A stretch of 64,000 nucleotides of DNA. Origin: Prevotella sp. UBA4217 (GTDB lineage Bacteria > Bacteroidota > Bacteroidia > Bacteroidales > Bacteroidaceae). Both the position numbers and the translations under genes were made by a program. Location of the stretch: assembly GCA_002379425.1 (NCBI GenBank), contig DFTH01000002.1:1-64000 (forward strand). The letters run 5' to 3'. Positions 1-6,304 of this stretch are shown one piece after another (the stretch's first letter is position 1; each line of letters starts with the position of its first letter). Under the pieces are notes generated by a model. It did not search any database and was not told the DNA's origin. It saw only the letters and a program-made list of their open reading frames with translations.

Positions 1-80
1 TTGTCAATGTTCTTGATGGCGTTGTGCACATCTTCCTTGGCGGCACTCACGCCGCGCATCATATATCTGTTGTCACTCAT
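1..80 (-). CDS. PurM-like (AIR synthase-related) protein, 5' fragment
   Basis: Only the first 26 codons are inside the window; the rest runs off the left edge. The translation begins MSDNRYMMRGVSAAKEDVHN and matches my memory of the start of the Bacteroidales PurM-like/AIR synthase-related protein, an ATP-using enzyme superfamily whose PurM member makes aminoimidazole ribotide in purine synthesis. The start lies 17 bp after the aroE stop on the same strand, so it is probably the last visible gene of the phoH-purC-menG-aroE operon, which also contains purC. The fragment is too short to show catalytic residues, so the call rests on the N-terminal sequence and context only. Confidence 0.6.
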   Translation of the reverse strand, partial: MSDNRYMMRGVSAAKEDVHNAIKNID

Positions 81-97
81 AACTCTCAACTTTCAAT

Positions 98-853
98 TTA
101 TAATCTCTCCTTCCCATTCCAGAACTCCCATGAGGCGAATGCCTGAAGGAGCAGCATTTCCAGGCCATTCTTCACGTTGGCACCCTGCTCTGCACCGCGA
201 CGCATGAAGAGCGTCTGGTCGGGGTTGTAGTTCAGGTCGTAGAGGATGGTGTGGCTGTCCATGGCCTCGTAGGGCAGGTCCGGGCACTCTTCCGTATGTG
301 GATACATGCCTACAGGGGTGCAGTTGACGACGACATTGTATTCCTTGATGATCTCTGGGGTGATGCTCTTGTACTGGATCGTGTTCGGACGCTCATATCG
401 GCTGACATAGACCGTTTCCAGCCCGAGAGACTTCAGCCCGTAACTGATGGCCTTCGAGGCACCGCCTGTTCCCAGGATAAGTGCCTTCTTGTGCCACTTC
501 TTGTCCAGCATCGGGTCGATACTCTGTGTGAATCCGATGACGTCACTGTTGAAGCCTTTCAGGATCGTCCTGTTCTTCTCATGGGTAACGCGGATCACGT
601 TGACGGCGCCAATGGCTCTTGCCTCTGGCGAGACAGAATCGAGGAACGGGATGACCTTCTCTTTATAGGGGATGGTCACATTCAGCCCTCTCAGTTCAGG
701 GTTCTTGTCGAGAATCTCCGGCAGGATGTCAATACTGGGGATCTCGTAGTTCTCATACTTGGCATTGATCCCCTCGTCAGCAAACCTCTGGTTGAAGTAA
801 CTGATGGAGAACGAATGTCCCAGCGGGTAGCCTATTAGTCCGTACTTGTCCAT
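98..853 (-). CDS. aroE: Shikimate dehydrogenase (NADP+)
   Basis: It reduces 3-dehydroshikimate to shikimate with NADPH in the cytosolic chorismate pathway. The 251-residue protein starts MDKYGLIGYPLGHSFS, with the shikimate-binding Ser-Phe-Ser of the GHSFS motif. Family motifs follow in order: NVTIPYK with the catalytic Lys at about residue 64, GAVNV (Asn about 85), GFNSDVIGF (Asp about 104) and the dinucleotide loop GTGGASK at about 128-134. A TTG nine codons upstream (position 880) would overlap menG by 14 bp. I prefer the ATG at 853 because family members begin close to the YGLIGYP strand. It sits 13 bp after the menG stop in a same-strand operon. Length is slightly short but normal for Bacteroidetes. 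Confidence 0.92.
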   Translation of the reverse strand: MDKYGLIGYPLGHSFSISYFNQRFADEGINAKYENYEIPSIDILPEILDKNPELRGLNVTIPYKEKVIPFLDSVSPEARAIGAVNVIRVTHEKNRTILKGFNSDVIGFTQSIDPMLDKKWHKKALILGTGGASKAISYGLKSLGLETVYVSRYERPNTIQYKSITPEIIKEYNVVVNCTPVGMYPHTEECPDLPYEAMDSHTILYDLNYNPDQTLFMRRGAEQGANVKNGLEMLLLQAFASWEFWNGKERL

Positions 854-866
854 GGTCGTCGTCGTT

Positions 867-1604
867 TTATTTTGTTGCAATATACATCGTACAGATGCCG
901 AAGGTCAGCCGTTGGAACGACGCCTCCCTGAAACCGGCTTTCTTGAGGATCTCCGTCATTCTCTCGCCTTGTGGGAAAGCCTCAATGGTCTTTGTCAGAT
1001 ACCTGTATGCACTGGTGTCCTTGGAGATCAGCCGTCCGTAGATCGGCAGTACCGTGTGGGAATAGACATGGAAGAGTTGTTTCATCGGAAAGACGACAGG
1101 TGTCGTCAGTTCCACGATACTCAGGTGTCCTCCCACCTTTAGCACGCGGCACATCTCCTGCAGTCCTTGGTCCAGGTCGGCGAAATTCCGGATGCCGAAG
1201 GCGGCCGTCACGGCGTCGAAGGTCCCGTCGGGATAGGAGAGGGCCATACAGTCCTCCTTCTCGAAGGCGATGATGTCCTGCAGCCCTTTCTGCCTCACCT
1301 TCTCGCGGCCGATGTCCATCATGCCCTCACTGATGTCGGCTCCCACGAGCCTGTCGGGCTGCAGCATCTCTGCTGCGAGGATGGCAAAGTCGCCTGTGCC
1401 TGTGGCTATGTCGAGCAGGGTCTTAGGATGGAAAGGCGCCAGTTGGCGGATGGCCTTCCGTCGCCAGCCCTTGTCGATGTCCCAGGAGAGCCGGTGGTTC
1501 AACTTGTCGTAGGTGGGTGCGATGTTGTCGAACATCCGCTCCACCTGCACGGTCTTGCCTGCTCCTTCCTCGTAAGGCTTGATGGCCTCCTGCTCGTAGT
1601 TCAT
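867..1604 (-). CDS. menG: Demethylmenaquinone methyltransferase
   Basis: A SAM-dependent C-methyltransferase that converts demethylmenaquinone to menaquinone, the respiratory quinone of anaerobic Bacteroidales. The 245-residue protein has the UbiE/MenG N-terminal block ([20 protein letters not shown], about residues 24-43), the SAM-binding motif I DIATGTGD (about 65-72) and the later motif [15 protein letters not shown] typical of the family. Its ATG directly abuts the purC stop (1604/1605), which implies translational coupling. A ubiquinone role is unlikely because Bacteroidetes use menaquinone, so the menG name is preferred over ubiE. Confidence 0.93.
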   Translation of the reverse strand: MNYEQEAIKPYEEGAGKTVQVERMFDNIAPTYDKLNHRLSWDIDKGWRRKAIRQLAPFHPKTLLDIATGTGDFAILAAEMLQPDRLVGADISEGMMDIGREKVRQKGLQDIIAFEKEDCMALSYPDGTFDAVTAAFGIRNFADLDQGLQEMCRVLKVGGHLSIVELTTPVVFPMKQLFHVYSHTVLPIYGRLISKDTSAYRYLTKTIEAFPQGERMTEILKKAGFREASFQRLTFGICTMYIATK

Positions 1605-2561
1605 CTATTTATTCTTAAAGGCGTTCAGCCAGCCGCTGACGTTCTTCTCGATCCTCGTGGCGATATCCTCGTCGCTGGTCTCGCGCTCGAAGCGCTCACC
1701 CACGATGTGCTCGTAGAGTTCGATATAGCGGTCGCTGACGCTCATGGCATAGTCGTCGGTAATCTCGGGCATTACCTGTCCCGGCTCGTTCATGAAGTTA
1801 TGCTCGATGAGCCACTGGCGCACGAACTCTTTCGAGAGTTGGCGCTGGGGCTCGCCCTTGGCCAGTTTCTCCTCGTAGCCGTCGGCATAGAAGTAGCGGC
1901 TGGAGTCTGGCGTGTGGATCTCGTCGATGAGATACACCTTGCCGTCGCGCTTGCCGAACTCATATTTCGTATCCACCAGGATCAGGCCGCGCTTGGCGGC
2001 AATCTCCTGACCGCGCTTGAATATCTTGCGGGTGTAGTCCTCCATGACGGCATAGTCCTCGGCCGAGACGAGTCCCTGGGCTATGATCTCCTCCTTGGAG
2101 ATGTTCATGTCGTGGCCTTCGTCGGCCTTGGTCGTCGGGGTGATGATCGGCTCCGGGAAGCGCTCGTTCTCCTTCATGCCGTCAGGCAGTCTCACACCGC
2201 ACAGTTCGCGGCATCCGTTCTTGTACTCACGCCAGGCAGAACCTGTCAGGATGCTGCGAATGATCATCTCTACGCGGAAGCCCTCGCACTTCAGGCCGAT
2301 GGTCACCATGGGATCGGGGGTAGCCAGTTTCCAGTTCGGACAGATGTCCGTCGTGGCGTCGAGGAACTTGGCGGCGATCTGGTTCAGTACCTGTCCCTTG
2401 AAGGGAATGCCCTTCGGCAGCACCACGTCGAATGCTGAGATACGGTCTGTGGCCACCATGACCATCAGGTCGTCCTTAATGTTATACACATCACGGACCT
2501 TTCCGTGATAGACGCTCTTTTGTCCTTCAAAGTTGAAGTCAGTTCTTGTTAATGCTTTCAT
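1605..2561 (-). CDS. purC: Phosphoribosylaminoimidazole-succinocarboxamide synthase
   Basis: SAICAR synthase ligates aspartate to CAIR with ATP in purine biosynthesis. The 318-residue protein carries the family's N-terminal KVRDVYNI nucleotide-binding strand pair, ATDRISAFD, and the [11 protein letters not shown] segment. Its length fits the long Bacteroidetes-type enzymes (about 315 residues) rather than the 240-residue enterobacterial form. An upstream ATG at 2576 would add five residues (MNITA). I chose the ATG at 2561 because homologues begin MKALT(K/R)TDFNF. It lies between phoH and menG, abutting the latter, and shares the operon with the PurM-like gene. Confidence 0.94.
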   Translation of the reverse strand: MKALTRTDFNFEGQKSVYHGKVRDVYNIKDDLMVMVATDRISAFDVVLPKGIPFKGQVLNQIAAKFLDATTDICPNWKLATPDPMVTIGLKCEGFRVEMIIRSILTGSAWREYKNGCRELCGVRLPDGMKENERFPEPIITPTTKADEGHDMNISKEEIIAQGLVSAEDYAVMEDYTRKIFKRGQEIAAKRGLILVDTKYEFGKRDGKVYLIDEIHTPDSSRYFYADGYEEKLAKGEPQRQLSKEFVRQWLIEHNFMNEPGQVMPEITDDYAMSVSDRYIELYEHIVGERFERETSDEDIATRIEKNVSGWLNAFKNK

Positions 2562-2572
2562 CGCTGTTATAT

Positions 2573-2624
2573 TCAATTCTTCAATTTTTTAATTCTTCAA
2601 TTTTTCAATTTTATCAAATTCTTC
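2573..2624 (-). repeat. Degenerate GAAGAATT-type repeats at the phoH/purC junction
   Basis: On the minus strand this stretch is built of GAAGAATT and GAAAAATT-like octamers. It covers the last codons of phoH (EEFDKIEKLKN) and the 27-bp spacer before purC. The same octamer forms a clean array at 4369-4456 and recurs at the end of the PurF-like gene, so it is a dispersed simple repeat associated with gene ends. Confidence 0.5.
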
Positions 2625-3542
2625 GTATGCGTTGACGATGCGCGTCACCAGTTTATGGCGTACGATGTCGTGGCTGTCAAGGTTCACCACACCGATACCT
2701 TCTACATTATTTAATATATGCAGGGCCTCGATCAGACCGCTCTTCTGTGAGTGTGGCAGGTCGATCTGCGTCATGTCGCCCGTGATGATCATCTTCGTGT
2801 TCCATCCCATGCGGGTGAGGAACATGCGGATCTGCGCAGGCGTCGTGTTCTGTGCTTCGTCGAGGATCACGACGGCATCGTTGAGCGTACGGCCTCGCAT
2901 GAAGGCCAGGGGGGCGATCTGGATGATGTGCTTTTCCATCATGTCCTGCAACTTCACCAGCGGCAGCATGTCTTCCAGTGCGTCGTAGAGCGGCTGCAGG
3001 TAGGGGTCGATCTTGTCCTTCATGTCCCCGGGGAGGAATCCCAGTTTCTCGCCAGCCTCCACGGCAGGACGGCTCAGGATGATCTTCTTGACGGCTTTCT
3101 CTTTGAGCGCCTTCACGGCGAGAGCGATGCTCAGGTAGGTCTTTCCCGTGCCGGCAGGGCCCACCGCGAATATCATGTCGTTTTCCTGATAGGCCTCTAT
3201 CAGTCGCTGCTGATTGGCCGTACGGGGCTTGATGGGGCGGCCGGACATCGAGAAGACGATGACTCCCTCGGGGATGTCGTCCTTCGTGCGCTTGCCCTTG
3301 ACGATGTCGAGGATGTCCTCTTCCTTCAGGGCATTGAAGCGGAGCACGTGCTGGCGCAGTTTCTCCACGTTCTCCTCAAAGGCTCCCATCTGCTCCTCGT
3401 CGCCAAGCACGCGGATGACATTGTCTCTTGCGACAATGCGCAGTTTGGGGTAGAGCGAACGGATCATCTGCAGGTGTCCGTTGCCCACGCCGTAGAAAAC
3501 AACGGGGTCTATATCCTCCAGCACGAAATGTTTCTCTATCAA
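2589..3542 (-). CDS. phoH: PhoH family ATPase
   Basis: A cytosolic P-loop NTPase of the PhoH/PhoL (YbeZ) type, linked in other bacteria to RNA metabolism and the YbeY endonuclease. The 317-residue protein has an N-terminal KH-like region (about 1-90), Walker A GPAGTGKT (about 128-135) and Walker B VVILDEAQN (about 225-233), followed by the conserved RMGWNTKMIITGD and SGL segments. Length matches the family. It is the first gene of the minus-strand run and has a TAATTTTG box about 28 bp upstream of its ATG. The C-terminus EEFDKIEKLKN is encoded by a simple octamer repeat, so its last residues may vary between strains. Confidence 0.92.
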   Translation of the reverse strand: MIEKHFVLEDIDPVVFYGVGNGHLQMIRSLYPKLRIVARDNVIRVLGDEEQMGAFEENVEKLRQHVLRFNALKEEDILDIVKGKRTKDDIPEGVIVFSMSGRPIKPRTANQQRLIEAYQENDMIFAVGPAGTGKTYLSIALAVKALKEKAVKKIILSRPAVEAGEKLGFLPGDMKDKIDPYLQPLYDALEDMLPLVKLQDMMEKHIIQIAPLAFMRGRTLNDAVVILDEAQNTTPAQIRMFLTRMGWNTKMIITGDMTQIDLPHSQKSGLIEALHILNNVEGIGVVNLDSHDIVRHKLVTRIVNAYEEFDKIEKLKN

Positions 3543-3569
3543 TTTATCGACAAATTATTAATTTGCGTG

Positions 3570-3577
3570 CAAAATTA
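3570..3577 (-). promoter_or_regulatory. Predicted -7 box for the phoH operon
   Basis: Reads TAATTTTG on the minus strand, an exact match to the Bacteroidetes TAnnTTTG consensus, placed to start transcription shortly before the phoH ATG at 3542. No clear TTTG was seen in the -33 position. It is back-to-back with the plus-strand box at 3591. Confidence 0.5.
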
Positions 3578-3590
3578 CAAAAAATATTTG

Positions 3591-3598
3591 TAACTTTG
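3591..3598 (+). promoter_or_regulatory. Predicted -7 box for the DUF5715 gene
   Basis: TAACTTTG matches TAnnTTTG 22 bp upstream of the ATG at 3621. A TTTG at 3562-3565 is slightly too far away to be a good -33 element. Only 13 bp separate this box from the opposing phoH box. Confidence 0.5.
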
Positions 3599-3620
3599 TG
3601 CCCGAAATAGAATTTTCTTC

Positions 3621-4370
3621 ATGAGATTGACTAAAAAAACATATTTGCAGGGATTTGTCGCTGTGGTGATTCTGCTGGCGGCTGTCAGGTGGGTATTCCC
3701 TGCAGTGGCGAAGCCAGTCGCTGGCAAGGCTAGTATTACTAGGGTCCCTAGGACTCCTAGGACTCCTAGGACTCCTAGGCCCCCTAGCCCCCTTAGCCCT
3801 AAGCACCGCATCTTCTCCGTGCCCAGTTTTGCTGAGGCCTTCCCAGATACCAACGCCGTGCAGTTGGTCGCTGCCCGCCAGTGGGGGGTGACGCCAGTGG
3901 AGAATCGCGAGGATGCCGAGTCGCGTAAGCGCGAGTTGGTCTATATAGGGGCCAATCCCTATTATCACGTCGATCCGCTGTACTCCAGCATCCCCTATCT
4001 CGTGCCCAGGGCCGCCGTACTCCTGCAGGATATCGGAAGGGCCTTCTTCGACAGTCTCTATGTGAAGGGCATCCCCCTGCATCGCGTGATCGTCACCAGT
4101 GTACTCCGTTCTCAGGAGGACGTGGCTAAGTTACGGCGTAGGAACGGCAATGCGACGGAGAATTCCTGTCATCTCTACGGCACGACCTTCGACATCTGCT
4201 ACAACAGGTACAGGACGGTGGAGAATCCTGACGGTCCGCCCCGTAGGATGGTGCGTAACGATACGCTGAAGTGGGTGCTTAGTGAGGTATTGCGCGACAT
4301 GCGTGAACAGCAGCGCTGCTATATCAAGTATGAGGTGAAGCAGGGCTGCTTCCATTTGACGGTGAGGTGA
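3621..4370 (+). CDS. DUF5715 family exported protein, M15-peptidase-like
   Basis: A 249-residue protein with an N-terminal membrane/signal segment (about residues 10-30) and a periplasmic region. The segment SCHLYGTTFDI (about 182-192) fits the SxHxxGxxxD zinc-site pattern of M15 D,D-carboxypeptidase-like proteins, and the preceding VIVTSVLRSQEDVAKL resembles the family's substrate-side strand. A role in trimming peptidoglycan stem peptides is inferred, not shown. Between the membrane segment and the conserved domain (about 40-60) lies a low-complexity linker of RTP repeats, encoded by a 9-bp minisatellite at 3747-3779. It is monocistronic or co-transcribed with the zinc peptidase downstream. 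Confidence 0.7.
   Translation: MRLTKKTYLQGFVAVVILLAAVRWVFPAVAKPVAGKASITRVPRTPRTPRTPRPPSPLSPKHRIFSVPSFAEAFPDTNAVQLVAARQWGVTPVENREDAESRKRELVYIGANPYYHVDPLYSSIPYLVPRAAVLLQDIGRAFFDSLYVKGIPLHRVIVTSVLRSQEDVAKLRRRNGNATENSCHLYGTTFDICYNRYRTVENPDGPPRRMVRNDTLKWVLSEVLRDMREQQRCYIKYEVKQGCFHLTVR
3747..3779 (+). repeat. CCTAGGACT minisatellite inside the DUF5715 gene
   Basis: Four CCTAGG hexamers start at 3747, 3756, 3765 and 3774, exactly 9 bp apart, giving in-frame repeats of Arg-Thr-Pro. Each hexamer is palindromic. Because the unit is a multiple of three, copy-number change would lengthen or shorten the linker without a frameshift. Confidence 0.85.
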
Positions 4371-4456
4371 AGAATTGAAGAGTTGAAGAATTGAAGAGTT
4401 GAAGAGTTGAAGAATTGAAGAATTGAAGAATTGAAGGATTGAAGAGTTGAAGAATT
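4369..4456 (+). repeat. Octamer tandem array GAAGA(A/G)TT, 11 units
   Basis: Eleven consecutive 8-bp units of GAAGAATT, GAAGAGTT or (once) GAAGGATT begin two bases into the DUF5715 stop codon and fill most of the gap to the zinc peptidase gene. The array has no obvious hairpin potential. The same unit appears at the phoH/purC junction and at the end of the PurF-like gene. Confidence 0.9.
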
Positions 4457-4483
4457 GAAAAATAACTTAAAACCAAAAAGATT

Positions 4484-5356
4484 ATGAGATTAGACGGAAG
4501 AAGAGAAAGTTCCAACGTGGAAGACCGCCGCGGAATGAGTGGTGGAGCAAAGGCCGGTATCGGTGGTATCGGCGCAGTGATTGTGGCAGCGCTCTTTGCC
4601 TGGATGAGTGGTGGGGATCCCCTCTCGGCTGGGTTGCAGGCTGCCCAGGAACAGATGACGGCGCGTACGGAGACCGTCGATGAGGGTACCTTTACGGAAG
4701 AGGAACAGGCCCTGGCCTCTGACTGCAAGAAGATCCTTGCCTCAACGGAGGACGTATGGTCGAAGGTGTTCGAGGAGATGGGCGCTACCTACGAGTCGCC
4801 AACCCTCGTGCTGTTCTCCAACCAGGTGAACTCTGCCTGTGGTGCCGCTTCGGCTGCCGTGGGACCGTTCTACTGCTCTGGCGACCAGAAACTGTATGTC
4901 GATCTGTCGTTCTTCACGGAGATGAAGCGGCAGTTGGGCGTTGAGGGTAACACCTTCGCCTACGCCTATGTTATCGCCCACGAGATCGGGCACCATATCG
5001 AGTATCTGACGGGTACGCTCTCCAAAGCCCATTCTGCCATGAACCAGTCCAGCAAGGTGGATGCCAACAGGATCAGCGTGCGCCTGGAACTGCTGGCCGA
5101 CTATTATGCTGGCGTATGGGCCCACTATGAGGAGCAGATGAACCACTCGATGGAATATGGCGATCTGGAGAAGGGCCTCGAACTGGCCAAGGCCATCGGC
5201 GACGACTGGCTGCAGAAGAAGGCGCAGGGTAGGGCTACCCCAGAGTCGTTCACCCATGGTACCAGCGACCAGCGTAAGCGCTGGCTGAAGCGGGGCTTCG
5301 AGACGGGCGACATGCGCACTTCGACCTTCAATGTCCAGAACTATAACGACCTCTAA
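4484..5356 (+). CDS. ypfJ: Neutral zinc metallopeptidase (YpfJ/KPN_02809 family)
   Basis: A 290-residue membrane-anchored protein of the putative neutral zinc metallopeptidase family. It begins with the family's MRLDGRRES start and a Gly-rich segment leading into one membrane helix (about residues 22-42). The zinc site HEIGHH is at about 166-171, and the family's GPFYCSGDQKLYVDLSFF (about 127-144) lies upstream. The conserved ELLADYYAGVWAH supplies the likely third ligand, and the C-terminal SFTHGTSDQRKRWLKRGF motif is intact. The physiological substrate is unknown in the family. It is followed directly by a strong hairpin terminator shared with the convergent rlmH. Confidence 0.92.
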   Translation: MRLDGRRESSNVEDRRGMSGGAKAGIGGIGAVIVAALFAWMSGGDPLSAGLQAAQEQMTARTETVDEGTFTEEEQALASDCKKILASTEDVWSKVFEEMGATYESPTLVLFSNQVNSACGAASAAVGPFYCSGDQKLYVDLSFFTEMKRQLGVEGNTFAYAYVIAHEIGHHIEYLTGTLSKAHSAMNQSSKVDANRISVRLELLADYYAGVWAHYEEQMNHSMEYGDLEKGLELAKAIGDDWLQKKAQGRATPESFTHGTSDQRKRWLKRGFETGDMRTSTFNVQNYNDL

Positions 5357-5366
5357 TAGAACAATT

Positions 5367-5394
5367 CTGAGCCCCGCCAACTGGCGGGGCTCAG
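5367..5394. terminator. Bidirectional hairpin terminator
   Basis: A perfect 12-bp GC-rich stem (CTGAGCCCCGCC pairing with GGCGGGGCTCAG) with a 4-base loop sits between the convergent zinc peptidase and rlmH genes, two bases before the rlmH stop codon. It is flanked by short AT stretches rather than a long T run. Confidence 0.8.
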
Positions 5395-5395
5395 T

Positions 5396-5866
5396 CTATT
5401 CATGGTGGTAGGGCTCGCCCTTGATGATGGTGCAGGCGCGATAGACCTGCTCTGTGAACACCAGGCGGATCATCTGGTGGGAGAACGTCATCTTGGAGAG
5501 CGACAGTTGCTCGTTGGCACGCCCATAGACTGCCTGGGAGAATCCATACGGTCCGCCGATGACGAAGACCAGTCGGCGGGCCGTGTTGCGCTTCTGCTCC
5601 AGCCAGCGGGCAAACTCTATACTGCGCAGTTCACGTCCGTGCTCGTCGAGCAATACGACAGTGTCCGACGACTGTAACTGCTTGAGGATCAGTTCTCCTT
5701 CTGCATTTTTCTGCTGTTCTTCTGAAAGGCTCTTCGTGCCCTTCAGTTCTGGGATGGTTACCAGTTCAAAAGGCATGTAATGGGCTATGCGCTCCACATA
5801 GTCGTTGATGCCTGCCTGAAAGTGCTTGTCAGTGGTCTTACCCACGAGTATCAGCAGCGTCTTCAT
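5396..5866 (-). CDS. rlmH: 23S rRNA (pseudouridine1915-N3)-methyltransferase
   Basis: A SPOUT-class methyltransferase acting on 70S ribosomes at pseudouridine 1915 of helix 69. The 156-residue protein starts MKTLLILVGKT, the standard RlmH start, and ends KGEPYHHE, close to the canonical YH(K/H) C-terminus. The SAM-binding trefoil-knot segment VFVIGGPYGFS and the SLSKMTFSHQ strand are intact. An upstream in-frame ATG at 5881 would add MPSTT, and I regard it as too early. The chosen start lies within the end of the DUF4491 gene (29-bp overlap), so the two are translationally coupled. Confidence 0.94.
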   Translation of the reverse strand: MKTLLILVGKTTDKHFQAGINDYVERIAHYMPFELVTIPELKGTKSLSEEQQKNAEGELILKQLQSSDTVVLLDEHGRELRSIEFARWLEQKRNTARRLVFVIGGPYGFSQAVYGRANEQLSLSKMTFSHQMIRLVFTEQVYRACTIIKGEPYHHE

Positions 5867-6227
5867 CGTCGTCGATGGCATAGATGCTACGCCCGTGATG
5901 TACAGGGCAGAGCGTCTCGTTCTTGTCTATCTTGCCGTACTCGTGCCTGCGCTTGGGGTTCATGGGGAACCAGCCTTTCTCCACGCGTTTCTTCTGTGAG
6001 AAGAGTTCGCCGATGCCCCAGAGGGCGGATGCTCCGAAGACGCCGAGGAATGATGACAGGTAGATGTTCTCGATGAACAGGGCGGCTGCGATGCAGACAG
6101 CGCCTATCAGTGCGTATGCGACCCATGGGCGTGTGCCCCAGTGATACTCTGTCTTGATGACTATCGGATGCCAGATGCCTATCGTGAGAAAGGTCATGAT
6201 GGCGATGATGATTCCTTCAAAATGCAT
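5838..6227 (-). CDS. DUF4491 family membrane protein
   Basis: A 129-residue protein with two or three predicted membrane helices: about residues 3-25 (GIIIAIMTFLTIGIWHPIVI), 34-52 (WVAYALIGAVCIAAALFIE) and 57-72 (SSFLGVFGASALWGIGEL). A basic cytosolic tail containing KGWFPMNPKRR follows. This matches the small Bacteroidetes DUF4491 family, which commonly lies beside rlmH. Function is unknown. It is the promoter-proximal gene of a two-gene operon with rlmH, with a TACCTTTG box 22 bp upstream. The 3' end overlaps the start of rlmH. Confidence 0.85.
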   Translation of the reverse strand: MHFEGIIIAIMTFLTIGIWHPIVIKTEYHWGTRPWVAYALIGAVCIAAALFIENIYLSSFLGVFGASALWGIGELFSQKKRVEKGWFPMNPKRRHEYGKIDKNETLCPVHHGRSIYAIDDDEDAADTRG

Positions 6228-6248
6228 AATACTTATCTAAATTGGTTG

Positions 6249-6256
6249 CAAAGGTA
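6249..6256 (-). promoter_or_regulatory. Predicted -7 box for DUF4491-rlmH
   Basis: Reads TACCTTTG on the minus strand and matches TAnnTTTG, 22 bp before the DUF4491 ATG. No good TTTG was seen at -33. Confidence 0.55.
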
Positions 6257-6304
6257 CAACTTTTTTGCGAATAAACGTTCAACTATCGCCATATTTTTCT
6301 GTGC

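Noticed and set aside
1167..2438. A 423-codon plus-strand frame opposite menG and purC
   Set aside because: It lies antisense to two clear enzymes, with no recognisable motifs and no start context.
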